Positions 40,355-48,622 of a stretch of 64,000 bases of DNA are shown piece after piece. The stretch is from Frankineae bacterium MT45. Its GTDB lineage: Bacteria > Actinomycetota > Actinomycetes > Mycobacteriales > Jatrophihabitantaceae. The DNA lies in NCBI GenBank assembly GCA_900100325.1, contig LT629697.1, forward strand, positions 2,539,423-2,603,422, written 5' to 3'. Made by a program: the position numbers and the translations under genes. The notes beneath the pieces were generated by a model. That model worked only from the letters and a program-made list of their open reading frames with translations. It made no database searches and was not told the DNA's origin. Numbering within the stretch: position 1 is the first letter of the stretch; each line of letters opens with the position of its first letter.

Positions 40355-41416
40355 GTGAGGCAGTACGACGCGCTGCTGCTGCTGTCATTCGGCGGCCCGG
40401 AGGGTCCGGACGACGTCCTGCCATTCCTGCGCAACGTCACCCGCGGACGGGGCATCCCGGACGAGCGGCTGGTCGAAGTCGGCGCCCACTACGCGCACTT
40501 CGGCGGTGTGTCGCCGATCAACGGGCAGAACCGGGCCCTGATCGAGGCGCTCACCGAGGCATTCATCGAGCGGGGTATCGAGCTACCGATCTACTGGGGA
40601 AACCGCAACTGGGCGCCTTACCTCAACGACACCGTCGCCCAGATGGCCGCGGACGGGATCCGACGGGCATTGGTCTTCGCCACCAGCGCCACGTCGTCGT
40701 ATTCGGGTTGCCGTCAGTACCGGGAGAATCTCGCTGACGCCGTCGCCGCGACCAGCGATGCCCCCGAACTGGTGAAGCTGCGCCACTACTTCGATCATCC
40801 CGGCTTTATCGAGGCAAACGTGGCCGGTGTCCGCGCCGCACTCGACGAACTGCCGGACGCGGTGGCCGATTCGGCCCGGCTCGTCTTCACCGCGCACTCG
40901 ATCCCGGTGACCATGAACGAGAGCGCCGGCCCCAGCGGTGGCCTCTACCTCGCTCAGCAGCGCGAGACCGCGCGCCTGGTGGCCGAGCGGATTCGGGGCG
41001 CCGGTGCGGACTTCGACCTGGTCTGGCAGTCGCGATCGGGGCCGCCGCAGGTGCCGTGGCTTGAGCCCGACATCAATGACCACCTGCGCCTGCTGGCTGA
41101 AGCGGGGGAGAAGGCGGTCGTGGTCAGCCCGACCGGCTTTGTCTCCGATCATCTGGAGGTCGCCTGGGATCTGGACAACGAGGCCGCTGCGACGGCGAGC
41201 GAGCTGGGTCTGCAGTTCGCCCGCGCCGCCTGCGCCGGGACGCATCCGGCGTTCGTCGGGATGGTCTGTGACCTGGTGAGCGAGCAGGTGGCGGCCGACG
41301 CCGGCCGCGACGACATCGACCGGCCGCATCTCGGTGCGCTTGGTCTCTGCGGCCTGGAATGCCCGGCGTTCTGCTGCCCGGCGCCGAAGCGAATCGGGCG
41401 TCCGGCTGCCGAATAG
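40355..41416 (+). CDS. hemH: Ferrochelatase (coproporphyrin III type expected)
   Basis: Inserts iron into a porphyrin. 353 residues. The catalytic histidine is in FTAHSIPV and the second metal-site glutamate region is around [18 protein letters not shown]. The C-terminal [11 protein letters not shown] carries four cysteines, the type that holds a [2Fe-2S] cluster in mycobacterial ferrochelatase. Actinobacterial enzymes use coproporphyrin III in the coproporphyrin-dependent route (family knowledge). GTG 40355 starts immediately after the fabI stop. Confidence 0.93.
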   Translation: MRQYDALLLLSFGGPEGPDDVLPFLRNVTRGRGIPDERLVEVGAHYAHFGGVSPINGQNRALIEALTEAFIERGIELPIYWGNRNWAPYLNDTVAQMAADGIRRALVFATSATSSYSGCRQYRENLADAVAATSDAPELVKLRHYFDHPGFIEANVAGVRAALDELPDAVADSARLVFTAHSIPVTMNESAGPSGGLYLAQQRETARLVAERIRGAGADFDLVWQSRSGPPQVPWLEPDINDHLRLLAEAGEKAVVVSPTGFVSDHLEVAWDLDNEAAATASELGLQFARAACAGTHPAFVGMVCDLVSEQVAADAGRDDIDRPHLGALGLCGLECPAFCCPAPKRIGRPAAE

Positions 41417-41434
41417 AGGCTGCGCCCGTGCCTG

Positions 41435-42253
41435 CTACGAGACGCGCTCGGTGAGCGCGTTGTAGCCGGCAACCCGGGCCCGGCGAACCGCCTCGACCAG
41501 CGGCCGCAGCGCCTGCTCGCGCAGCTGCATCGCGGGCGAGTCGACACCGCCGCCCACCGGATCGAGGGCCACGATCTCCAACAGTTGGCGCAGCCGCTCG
41601 GCCTGTGCGATCAAGGAGACGGCCCGCTGTGGGAACGCCGGAGGCAGGTCCAATTCGGTCTTGTCGCCGCGCCAGGCCCGCAGCGCCGCGTCACTACGGG
41701 AACTCCGGCTGGCTACCTGGGCCGCGGCCAGGGTGGAGGCGGTCTCGCGGATCGCCTCGGTCAGCTCGTGGGCGGCATCGGCGATCGGCGCCGGGTCGAT
41801 CGGGGCGGAGGTCAGCACATACGAGCGCCAGACCAGGGTCGGGCCGCTGCTGCTCGACGTCGTCTCCAACTCCGGGACGAGCCCCAAGTCGCCACACCAG
41901 ACAGCCTCGCCGGCCCGCAGTGCGGCGTCGCGGAAGGCCGACGGCCCGGGCAGGCCGCGTACGTCACCGGCAACCGGGAAGACGCAGCGCACCGTGCCGC
42001 CGCCGCGACGCCAGGCGCTGAGTACGTCGACCATGGACGTCGGGGTGAAGGTGGCGAAGCGAGTGTGCGCCTCCTCCGTACCGGGAAGGAGATCACCGAC
42101 GGCAAAGGCACCTGCATTGGACGGCGACGATGGCTGAACCACCTGCCGGGCATGGTCGCCAAGGCTGGCCCGCAGCACCTCGTCGGCCGCCGTCTCGCCG
42201 CGCAGCCACGACGCGGCCCAGGCGCAGAGCAGCCCGCTCTGCGGCAGGCTCAC
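41435..42253 (-). CDS. Conserved actinobacterial hypothetical protein
   Basis: 272 residues, soluble, no recognised catalytic motif. The C-terminal half is helical (LIAQAERLRQLLEIVALD...LREQALRPLVEAVRRARVAGYNALTE). By position it corresponds to mycobacterial Rv1486c, a conserved protein of unknown function. GTG 42253 with GGAG upstream. Convergent with hemH (18 bp between stops). Confidence 0.75.
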   Translation of the reverse strand: MSLPQSGLLCAWAASWLRGETAADEVLRASLGDHARQVVQPSSPSNAGAFAVGDLLPGTEEAHTRFATFTPTSMVDVLSAWRRGGGTVRCVFPVAGDVRGLPGPSAFRDAALRAGEAVWCGDLGLVPELETTSSSSGPTLVWRSYVLTSAPIDPAPIADAAHELTEAIRETASTLAAAQVASRSSRSDAALRAWRGDKTELDLPPAFPQRAVSLIAQAERLRQLLEIVALDPVGGGVDSPAMQLREQALRPLVEAVRRARVAGYNALTERVS

Positions 42254-42364
42254 CGCCGGCTCCGATCGATCGCACGCATCTCAACAGCGTAGGCGGCTGC
42301 CGCAGTGTGTGCGAAACGAACGAGATGTCGCCCGAATGGGCGCCGATATCGCGCCGGCGGCAAA

Positions 42365-42370
42365 TAGGGT
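42365..42370 (+). promoter_or_regulatory. Predicted -10 box of a leaderless transcript (DUF3097 gene)
   Basis: TAGGGT is at exactly -12 to -7 from the ATG at 42377; no ribosome site intervenes. Confidence 0.5.
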
Positions 42371-42376
42371 CGAGCG

Positions 42377-43204
42377 ATGTCCAGATACTCAGACGATGTC
42401 CTGGCCGCACCCGCTCGGCGGCGCCCGAAAGTCGCCGAAGTCGCGGCCGACCTCGACCTGGTCGTTGAGACGGCGGACGGCGCCTTCTGCGGGGCCGTCG
42501 TCGCCGTCGGCAGTGCGATCAGCGCCGGTGAGCAGCGGGCCACCGTGACGCTGGAGGACTACCGCGGCAAGCGCCGGGTCTTCGCGATGCTCCCCGCTGC
42601 CTTCATGATCGACGGTGTCCTGGTGACGCTCGTCAAACCGGCTGCGGCGGCGACGCGGGCGGCGCCGTCGCGCACCCCCTCCGGTTCGATCGCCGTCGCC
42701 GGCGTCCGGGCGCAGGTGGCCAAGGCCAGCCGCATCTGGGTCGAAGGCGTTCACGACGCGGCCCTCGTCGAGCGGATCTGGGGCGACGATCTGCGGATCG
42801 AAGGGATCGTCGTCGAGCCGCTCGGTGGGATTGATGACCTGGCAGCCGAGGTCGCGACGTTCGCCCCGGGGCCTGGGCGGCGGGTCGGTGTGCTGGTCGA
42901 CCACCTCGTGCCGAACAGCAAGGAGAGCCGCATCGTCGCCGGGATCGCCAACCCGCACGTCCTCGTCACCGGCCACCCGTACGTCGACGTCTGGCAGGCC
43001 GTGAAGCCATCGGCGCTGGGCATTGATGAGTGGCCGACGGTGCCGCGCGGGGTGAACTGGAAAGACGGCGTGACGGCGGCGCTGGGGGAGAGCAACCCCC
43101 GCGAAATGTGGCGCAAGGTGCTCGGCGGCGTGAACAGCTACGCCGACGTCGAGGTGCCCCTGCTGAGGGCGGTAGAGGAGTTGATCGACTTCGTCACCGG
43201 ATAG
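42377..43204 (+). CDS. DUF3097 family protein
   Basis: 275 residues of DUF3097, a family confined mainly to actinobacteria. Characteristic stretches are SRIWVEGVHDAALVERIWGDDLRIEGIVVEPLGG and LVDHLVPNSKESRIVAGI, followed by GHPYVDVWQAVKP. The WVEGVHDAxLVExxWGDDLR part resembles a TOPRIM fold (conserved Glu then DH), so nucleic acid binding is possible, but no function is known. Own promoter predicted. Confidence 0.85.
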   Translation: MSRYSDDVLAAPARRRPKVAEVAADLDLVVETADGAFCGAVVAVGSAISAGEQRATVTLEDYRGKRRVFAMLPAAFMIDGVLVTLVKPAAAATRAAPSRTPSGSIAVAGVRAQVAKASRIWVEGVHDAALVERIWGDDLRIEGIVVEPLGGIDDLAAEVATFAPGPGRRVGVLVDHLVPNSKESRIVAGIANPHVLVTGHPYVDVWQAVKPSALGIDEWPTVPRGVNWKDGVTAALGESNPREMWRKVLGGVNSYADVEVPLLRAVEELIDFVTG

Positions 43205-43216
43205 CCACCGTTGTGC

Positions 43217-43222
43217 CACTAT
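43217..43222 (+). promoter_or_regulatory. Possible -10 box for the nfeD-like gene
   Basis: CACTAT is at -12 to -7 from ATG 43229. It keeps the A and final T of TANNNT but not the first T. Confidence 0.35.
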
Positions 43223-43228
43223 GGGGGC

Positions 43229-43699
43229 ATGCCCGCATGGTTGGTCTGGTTGATCGTGGCGGCGCTGCTGGCCACGGCAGAGACGATGTCGATGGATCTG
43301 GTGCTCGCGATGTGTGCGGCCGGAGCCCTCGCTGGATCCATCTGCGCGCTGGTCGGGCTCCCGCTGGCGGTGCAGTTTCTCGTTGCTTTCGCGGTGGGCG
43401 GCTCGGGAGTATTCATCGTCCGGCCGATAGCCAAGCGGCACCTGCAGCGCGGTGGTCAGCCGACCGGCGTCGACCTGCTCATCGGGAAGAACGCAGTCGT
43501 CCTCACCCGGGTCAGCGCCCACAGCGGGCTGGTCCGGCTTAACGGTGGCGAGTGGACCGCCCGGGCCTATGACGAGGCGCAGGTGATCGAGGCCGGCCAG
43601 ACGGTTCAGGTGATGAAGATTTCCGGGGCCACCGCCGTTGTCTGGGCCCCGCCGGAGTTCGCCGAGAAGCCAGCACAGCCACTCGATCCGACGCAGTAG
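43229..43699 (+). CDS. NfeD family membrane protein
   Basis: 156 residues. Two or three N-terminal helices (WLVWLIVAALLATAETMSMDLVLAMCAAGALAG and AVQFLVAFAVGGSGVFIV) precede an OB-fold domain (GVDLLIGKNAVVLTRV...GEWTARAYDEAQVIEAGQTVQV). NfeD proteins pair with SPFH/stomatin proteins in membrane microdomains; the SPFH gene follows 97 bases downstream, which supports the assignment. Start ATG 43229. Confidence 0.9.
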   Translation: MPAWLVWLIVAALLATAETMSMDLVLAMCAAGALAGSICALVGLPLAVQFLVAFAVGGSGVFIVRPIAKRHLQRGGQPTGVDLLIGKNAVVLTRVSAHSGLVRLNGGEWTARAYDEAQVIEAGQTVQVMKISGATAVVWAPPEFAEKPAQPLDPTQ

Positions 43700-43767
43700 T
43701 GTGCGTCGGAACGGCTGAGTGGGACTGGCGTAGTGCAGACTGTGCAGCGGTCAACACCGGAGGGAAC

Positions 43768-43800
43768 ATGATGAGTTTTGTTGTAAGGGGGAACGCATGA
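43768..43800 (+). CDS. 10-codon leader ORF coupled to the SPFH gene
   Basis: ATG 43768 is preceded by GGAGGG (43759-43764) three bases upstream (six bases for the second ATG at 43771) and reads MMSFVVRGNA before a TGA that overlaps the SPFH ATG as ATGA. The AAGGGGGA ribosome site of the SPFH gene lies inside it. The arrangement suggests translational coupling rather than a functional peptide. Confidence 0.4.
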   Translation: MMSFVVRGNA

Positions 43801-45098
43801 ACGCAGCGTTGATCGGTGGGATCGTCATCGCCCTGGTGCTGGTGATCCTCGCGGTGCGAAGTGTGCGGATCGTCCCCCAGGCTCGCGGGGCCGTAGTCGA
43901 ACGTCTAGGCCGCTACATCCGTACTCAGGGCCCCGGCGTCGCCGTCCTGATTCCCTTCGTCGATCGGATGCGCCCCCTTATCGACCTCCGCGAGCAGGTG
44001 GTCAGCTTCCCGCCGCAGCCGGTGATCACCAGCGACAACCTGACCGTCGCCGTCGATTCGGTCATCTACTTCCAGGTGACCGACCCGCGTTCGGCGACGT
44101 ATGAGATCCAGAACTACATCCAGGCCGTCGAGCAGTTGACGATCACCACGCTGCGCAACGTCATCGGAGCTCTCAATCTCGAGCAGGCCCTGACCAGCCG
44201 GGACTCGATCAACACCCAGTTGCGCGCGGTGCTCGACGAGGCGACTGGCCCGTGGGGTATCCGTGTCGCCCGTGTGGAGATCAAGGCGATCGATCCACCA
44301 CTGTCGATCCAGGATGCGATGGAGCAGCAGATGCGGGCCGATCGGGCGAAGCGGGCCGTGATCCTGGCCGCCGAGGGCGCTCGGGAGTCGGCGATCAAGA
44401 CGGCGGAGGGTGAGAAGGCCGCGCAGATCCTCTCGGCGGAGGGTAAGAAGCAGGCGGCGATCCTGTCGGCCGAGGCGGAGCGGCAGTCACGAATCCTGCG
44501 GGCCGAGGGTGACCGGGCGGCCAGATTCCTCAGCGCACAGGGGCAGGCCAAGGCGATCGAGACGACCTTCGGGGCGATCCACGCGGCCAAGCCCGACGCC
44601 GGGCTGTTGGCCTACCAGTATCTGCAGACGCTGCCTCAGATCGCCCAGGGCGACGCCAACAAGATGTGGATCGTGCCCAGCGAGTTCAGCAAGGCCGTTG
44701 AGGGAATCGCCAGGATGGCGAGCGGCGAGGCCGGCCCCGATGCGCCGTCGTGGCTGACGCCGCCAGCCAGCGCGGCCGAAGGTGCCGAGCCGGCGCCACC
44801 ACTGGACACCACCGGGTGGTTCGATTCGAACCTGCCACCAGCGGCGGAGCAGCCGGAGGCGACGAACCTGCGGGCCTCCGATGACGATCGCGACTCGCGA
44901 CTGGCTCGAGAAGGTCTGCCCGTGCCGGGAAGCGTCCCGTTCCCCGCAACGCCGGCGTCGACTCCACCGGAAGCGACCGGAGACGAGACGGCGACACAGG
45001 TGGGGGACGCGGAGCCGGGAGATCAGCCGGTCCCGCCGTACCTGCAGCGACCGCCGCAGAGCCCGCCTCCGCCGGCACCCCCGTCGACGGCGTTCTGA
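43797..45098 (+). CDS. SPFH/stomatin-like membrane protein (QmcA-type)
   Basis: 433 residues. An N-terminal helix (about 3-22), then the SPFH/band 7 domain (RIVPQARGAVVERLGRY...ITSDNLTVAVDSVIYFQVTDP), an Ala/Glu-rich helix region (ESAIKTAEGEKAAQILSAEG repeats, about 190-260), and a Pro-rich 120-residue tail. Forms membrane microdomain oligomers with the upstream NfeD-like protein (family knowledge). Mycobacterial equivalent by position is Rv1488. Start ATG 43797 with a strong AAGGGGGA site. Confidence 0.92.
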   Translation: MNAALIGGIVIALVLVILAVRSVRIVPQARGAVVERLGRYIRTQGPGVAVLIPFVDRMRPLIDLREQVVSFPPQPVITSDNLTVAVDSVIYFQVTDPRSATYEIQNYIQAVEQLTITTLRNVIGALNLEQALTSRDSINTQLRAVLDEATGPWGIRVARVEIKAIDPPLSIQDAMEQQMRADRAKRAVILAAEGARESAIKTAEGEKAAQILSAEGKKQAAILSAEAERQSRILRAEGDRAARFLSAQGQAKAIETTFGAIHAAKPDAGLLAYQYLQTLPQIAQGDANKMWIVPSEFSKAVEGIARMASGEAGPDAPSWLTPPASAAEGAEPAPPLDTTGWFDSNLPPAAEQPEATNLRASDDDRDSRLAREGLPVPGSVPFPATPASTPPEATGDETATQVGDAEPGDQPVPPYLQRPPQSPPPPAPPSTAF

Positions 45099-45133
45099 CG
45101 GAATTCGCCGGCCGGTCGCGGGGTTCTTCCTGA

Positions 45134-46183
45134 GTGACCCGACGACCACCGCTCTCTGTCCTTGACCTGGCGACCGTAGGGTCCGCCGACACCTCCGCCG
45201 ACGCCCTGCGTAACAGCACCGAACTGGCCCGGGCCGCCGATCGGCTGGGATTCTCGCGGTTCTGGGTGGCTGAGCACCACAACATGGCCGGCGTCGCGTC
45301 CACCGCCCCGCCGGTCCTCATCGCGCACCTGACCTCAGCGACGTCCAGGATTCGCGTCGGCTCGGGTGGCGTGATGCTCCCCAATCACTCGCCGCTGGTG
45401 GTCGCTGAGCAGTTCGCCCTGCTGGAGGCGCTACATCCGGATCGGATCGATGTCGGCCTCGGTCGGGCGCCGGGCACCGATCCGCGTACCGCGGCGGCCC
45501 TTCGCCGCAATCCCGCCGCCGGTGGTTTGGAGGATTTCCTCAGTGACATCCTGGACGTTCGAGCGCTGCTGGGTGCATCGAGCTCCACCGACGAGATCGC
45601 CGCGACGCCGCAGCCGGTCTCCACGCCCGAGGTGTGGGTGCTCGGCTCCAGCCTCTCCAGCGCCGTGGTCGCCGCTGCCCTCGGACTGCCCTACGCCTTC
45701 GCCCATCACTTCAGTGCCGAGAACACTGTGCCGGCGGTCGAGCTGTACCGCGCCCGCTTCAAGGCGTCGGAGACGCTCGAGCGCCCCCACGTCCTGGTGA
45801 CGAGCTCGGTCATCGCCGCCCCCACCGACGCCGAGGCTGAAGAGATCGCCCTCCCTGCGGCGTTGATGTGGGCCGAGATCCGGCGGGGCATCCGCCGTCC
45901 GCTGCGTAGCGTGGCCGAGGCCAAGGCCCATCCCTGGACGGCGCAGGAGCGGGAGCTGGCCGACGAACGCCTCCGCACCTCGGCCGTCGGGGCAGCGGCC
46001 ACGGTCGCCGCGAAGCTCGATCAGCTGGTCGAGAGCACAGACGCCGACGAGCTCATGGTCACCGTGCACGCCCATGACGTGGCCCATCGGGTGCGGACAT
46101 TGGAACTGCTGGCCCAGACGTATTCGGCCCAGACGCAGACGGCGCAGACCGACTCCGACGCGGAGCTGCTCAGATCCAGCTGA
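45134..46183 (+). CDS. LLM-class flavin-dependent oxidoreductase
   Basis: 349 residues of the luciferase-like monooxygenase superfamily, group with short N-terminus (PLSVLDLATVG). FWVAEHHNMAGVAS and IRVGSGGVMLPNHSPLVVAEQFALLEALHPDRIDVGLGRAPG are the typical stretches. It probably uses FMNH2 or F420; the substrate is unknown. Start GTG 45134. The 3' end overlaps the convergent CPBP gene by 14 bases. Confidence 0.88.
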   Translation: MTRRPPLSVLDLATVGSADTSADALRNSTELARAADRLGFSRFWVAEHHNMAGVASTAPPVLIAHLTSATSRIRVGSGGVMLPNHSPLVVAEQFALLEALHPDRIDVGLGRAPGTDPRTAAALRRNPAAGGLEDFLSDILDVRALLGASSSTDEIAATPQPVSTPEVWVLGSSLSSAVVAAALGLPYAFAHHFSAENTVPAVELYRARFKASETLERPHVLVTSSVIAAPTDAEAEEIALPAALMWAEIRRGIRRPLRSVAEAKAHPWTAQERELADERLRTSAVGAAATVAAKLDQLVESTDADELMVTVHAHDVAHRVRTLELLAQTYSAQTQTAQTDSDAELLRSS

Positions 46184-46973
46184 CGTGATCGTGCAGGTAG
46201 ACGTAGCCGACGAAGCTGAACGCGTCGAGGAGGGTGTGCGCGAAGACCAGCGGGAGCACCCGTCTCGTTCGCTGGAACCACCAGCCGAAGATGAGCCCCA
46301 TCACGAGGTTGCCGAGAAAGCCGCCGAATCCCTGGTAGAGGTGGTAGCTGCCCCGAAGCACGGCCTGGGTCGTCAGCGCCCGCGAATCCGACCAGCCGAG
46401 CTGGCGCAGCCGGGTGAGCAGGTAGCCCACGACGACGACCTCTTCCAGGATTCCGTTCTGGGCGGCCGACAGGAGCAGGAGCGGCACGCGGTACCAGACG
46501 TCCGGGAGGTCCACGACCTGCAGGCTCGCGTTGAGGCCGAGTTCGTGCGCCGTCCAGACCAGTGCCAGGCCGGGGAGGCCGATGAGGGCGGTGAACCCGA
46601 CCCCGACCAGTAGGTCGTGACCGATCCGTCGCGTATCCCAACCGATCGCCTGCAGGCCAGGGTCGCGGGAGATGAGGACGAGCGCCAGCATCGCCGGGAA
46701 GAGCCCGTGCAGCACGTCGGCCAGGCCGTCCAGGAGGTCCAGCCACGGGTAGGAGCTGTTGGAGCCGGAGACGACCGTGGCCGTGGTGGCGGAGATGCCA
46801 CCTTTGACGGTGATCTCCGCCCGGATCAGGTACAGCAGGGCGTAGATGCCCGACATCCCGAGCGACACCCCGAGAACCGCAATGACTTCGAGTCCATAGC
46901 GGGGTGGCCGCTGCACGGCACTCGTCGGCGTTGGCGCGGTCACCGGTTCAGTCTGCACCAGACACATCGCCAT
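46170..46973 (-). CDS. CPBP family intramembrane metalloprotease-like protein
   Basis: 267 residues with about seven membrane helices. The CPBP/Abi motifs are present: Glu177-Glu178 in GILEEVVVVGYL, the second motif RGSYHLYQGFGG with His211, and HTLLDAF with His246 and Asp250. Members process or bind membrane proteins; some give bacteriocin self-immunity. The target is unknown and no bacteriocin gene is adjacent. Start ATG 46973; alternatives are ATG 46967 and a later GTG. Confidence 0.85.
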   Translation of the reverse strand: MAMCLVQTEPVTAPTPTSAVQRPPRYGLEVIAVLGVSLGMSGIYALLYLIRAEITVKGGISATTATVVSGSNSSYPWLDLLDGLADVLHGLFPAMLALVLISRDPGLQAIGWDTRRIGHDLLVGVGFTALIGLPGLALVWTAHELGLNASLQVVDLPDVWYRVPLLLLSAAQNGILEEVVVVGYLLTRLRQLGWSDSRALTTQAVLRGSYHLYQGFGGFLGNLVMGLIFGWWFQRTRRVLPLVFAHTLLDAFSFVGYVYLHDHVSWI

Positions 46974-47045
46974 ATTCGCTAAGCGGAGTCACTGAGCCGG
47001 CTTCCCGAGCAGAGTCGGCCCGAACACGATCGGTCGCCTTCTGTG

Positions 47046-47072
47046 ACCTAGTTCGTAACGCAACTACCTAGT
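47046..47072. repeat. Two ACCTAGT direct repeats 20 bp apart
   Basis: ACCTAGT at 47046-47052 and 47066-47072, two helical turns apart and just upstream of the predicted ncRNA promoter. The spacing suits a regulator binding one face of the DNA. Confidence 0.4.
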
Positions 47073-47096
47073 GGTAAGGGTCGGATGGGGGTGGAT

Positions 47097-47102
47097 TACA
47101 CT
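47097..47102 (+). promoter_or_regulatory. Predicted -10 box of the 47109 ncRNA
   Basis: TACACT at 47097-47102 predicts a start at about 47109, one base before the first hairpin. No good -35 is seen. Confidence 0.5.
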
Positions 47103-47108
47103 GTTTGT

Positions 47109-47186
47109 TGAAGGGGCGAGCACACATCCCTCCCGCGTGTTCGCCCCTTCCCTACGCCTTACTTCCGCCCGCATTTCCGGGCGTTT
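47109..47186 (+). ncRNA. Candidate small structured RNA, about 78 nt
   Basis: Immediately after a predicted transcription start there is a 14-bp hairpin: GAAGGGGCGAGCAC (47110-47123) pairs with GTGTTCGCCCCTTC (47137-47150), with one G-U pair and a 13-nt C-rich loop containing CCCTCCC. A single-stranded spacer follows, then a terminator-like hairpin. The element is flanked by divergent genes, so neither hairpin can be a terminator for a neighbouring gene. The C-rich loop recalls the actinobacterial 6C RNA class, but I cannot confirm membership; it could equally be a new family. Confidence 0.55.
47166..47186 (+). terminator. Intrinsic terminator of the candidate ncRNA
   Basis: CGCCCG (47166-47171), loop CATTTC and CGGGCG (47178-47183) form a 6-bp GC stem followed by TTT (47184-47186). 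Only the plus strand has the T-run. Confidence 0.55.
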
Positions 47187-47362
47187 CCCGCAACTTCGCC
47201 GTCATTCTGCCTGAGCTGCCTGGGGTCGAGAAACCGTCACAGTCGCGTCATTTCCGGCGCCGCCCAGCGTCGCTGCGCTGAGATGAAACCGGACGACAAC
47301 CTTCGCGCGAATACTGAGTAGACGGATGCCGGTCGGGCATCTCCTGCTCGTCCGGAGGTCCA

Positions 47363-48622
47363 GTGCAGCGGCGAAGAGTAGCAGTGGTCGGTAGCGGGGT
47401 CGCCGGTCTCACCGCGGCCTACGTTCTGCAGCGCGACTGCGACGTCGCGCTCTACGAAGCCGCCGGACGTCTCGGTGGGCACGCCGATACGCAAGATCTG
47501 TTGGACCCGGCCGGACGCTCGCTCTCGATCGACACCGGCTTCATCGTGCACAACGAACGTACCTACCCGCTGCTGCGCCGCCTCTTCGCCGAACTCGGCG
47601 TCGCCACCCAGGACTCGGACATGAGCATGTCGATCACCTGCGCCGAGTGCCGTTTGGAGTACGCCGGCGGCCGGGGGGTATCCGGGATCCTGCCGTCCCT
47701 GCGCACCGCTCTCCGACCGCGCTACCTCAGAATGCTGACCGAGGTGACGCGCTTTCATCGCGCCGCAAAGGCCGTACTCGCCGGTGGGGACGACGGGCTC
47801 ACCCTCGCCGACTTCCTCGCCCGTGAGGCATTCACCCCGTACTTCACTAGCCATTTCGTCACTCCGCTGGTCTCCGCGGTCTGGTCCTGCGCCCCGACGG
47901 TGGCGGGGGAGTACCCGGCGCGCTACCTCTTCGCCTTCCTCGACAACCACGGCATGCTCAGCGTCTCCGGTTCACCGAACTGGCAGACCGTCGTCGGGGG
48001 GTCTGCTCGCTATGTGGAGCGGGTCGCGAAGGGGATCGCGGCCGTCCAGACCTCGACCCCGGTGAGGTCGGTACTGCGGCGCCACGACGGCGTCGAGATC
48101 CGGGACGCCGACGACGGTGTCGCGCACTTCGACTCCGCGGTAATCGCCACCCACCCGAACCAGGCCCTGGGCATGCTCGGTGAGGCGACCGCGCTGCAGC
48201 GAGAACTCCTCGGCGCGATCGGGTACACGGAGAATCCGACGCAGCTGCACACCGACTCGTCCGTGCTTCCTCGTAGCCCGCGGGCCCAGGCCTCCTGGAA
48301 CTATCACCTGCCGAGCTGCCAGGCCACACCTGGTGTCGTGAACGTCAGCTACAACATGAATCGCCTGCAGCGGCTCGAGACCGACGAGCAGTACATCGTG
48401 ACGCTCAACGGTTCAGCGCGCGTCGATCCATCCCGCGTACTGGCCACAATGGAGTACGAACACCCTATTTTCACTATCGATTCGGTGGCGGCCCAGCGGC
48501 GCCTACCGGAACTCAACGATTCGGTGCTTGCCTTCGCCGGTGCGTACCACGGTTGGGGGTTTCACGAGGACGGGTGTCGCTCCGGAGTAGAGGCCGCACG
48601 CTCGTTGGGGGTCGACTGGTGA
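47363..48622 (+). CDS. FAD-dependent amine-oxidase-type oxidoreductase (SigK-locus type)
   Basis: 419 residues. The N-terminal dinucleotide-binding motif VAVVGSGVAGLTAAYVL and LYEAAGRLGGHA bind FAD; IDTGFIVHNERTYPLLRRLF and the C-terminal FAGAYHGWGFHEDGCRSG match the NAD(P)-binding/FAD protein family that accompanies DUF1365 and CFA synthases (mycobacterial Rv0449c). Probably part of a fatty-acyl modification pathway. GTG 47363 follows GGAGG; the stop overlaps the next start (GTGA). Confidence 0.9.
   Translation: MQRRRVAVVGSGVAGLTAAYVLQRDCDVALYEAAGRLGGHADTQDLLDPAGRSLSIDTGFIVHNERTYPLLRRLFAELGVATQDSDMSMSITCAECRLEYAGGRGVSGILPSLRTALRPRYLRMLTEVTRFHRAAKAVLAGGDDGLTLADFLAREAFTPYFTSHFVTPLVSAVWSCAPTVAGEYPARYLFAFLDNHGMLSVSGSPNWQTVVGGSARYVERVAKGIAAVQTSTPVRSVLRRHDGVEIRDADDGVAHFDSAVIATHPNQALGMLGEATALQRELLGAIGYTENPTQLHTDSSVLPRSPRAQASWNYHLPSCQATPGVVNVSYNMNRLQRLETDEQYIVTLNGSARVDPSRVLATMEYEHPIFTIDSVAAQRRLPELNDSVLAFAGAYHGWGFHEDGCRSGVEAARSLGVDW

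Larger units (their letters stand above)
46974..47362. other. 389-bp divergent intergenic region holding a probable ncRNA
   Basis: Lies between the CPBP gene (minus) and the FAD oxidoreductase (plus). It contains paired ACCTAGT repeats, a -10 box, two hairpins described separately, and near 47307-47313 a GCGAATA that recalls the -10 side of SigK-type promoters. No protein-coding frame is convincing. Confidence 0.6.

Noticed and set aside
42130-42468. Open frame on the plus strand before the DUF3097 gene
   Set aside because: Arg/Ser/Pro-rich shadow antisense to the start of the 41435-42253 gene, without ribosome site or family similarity.
46170-46973. CPBP protein as bacteriocin immunity within a biosynthetic cluster
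   Set aside because: No precursor peptide, modification enzyme or dedicated exporter is adjacent.
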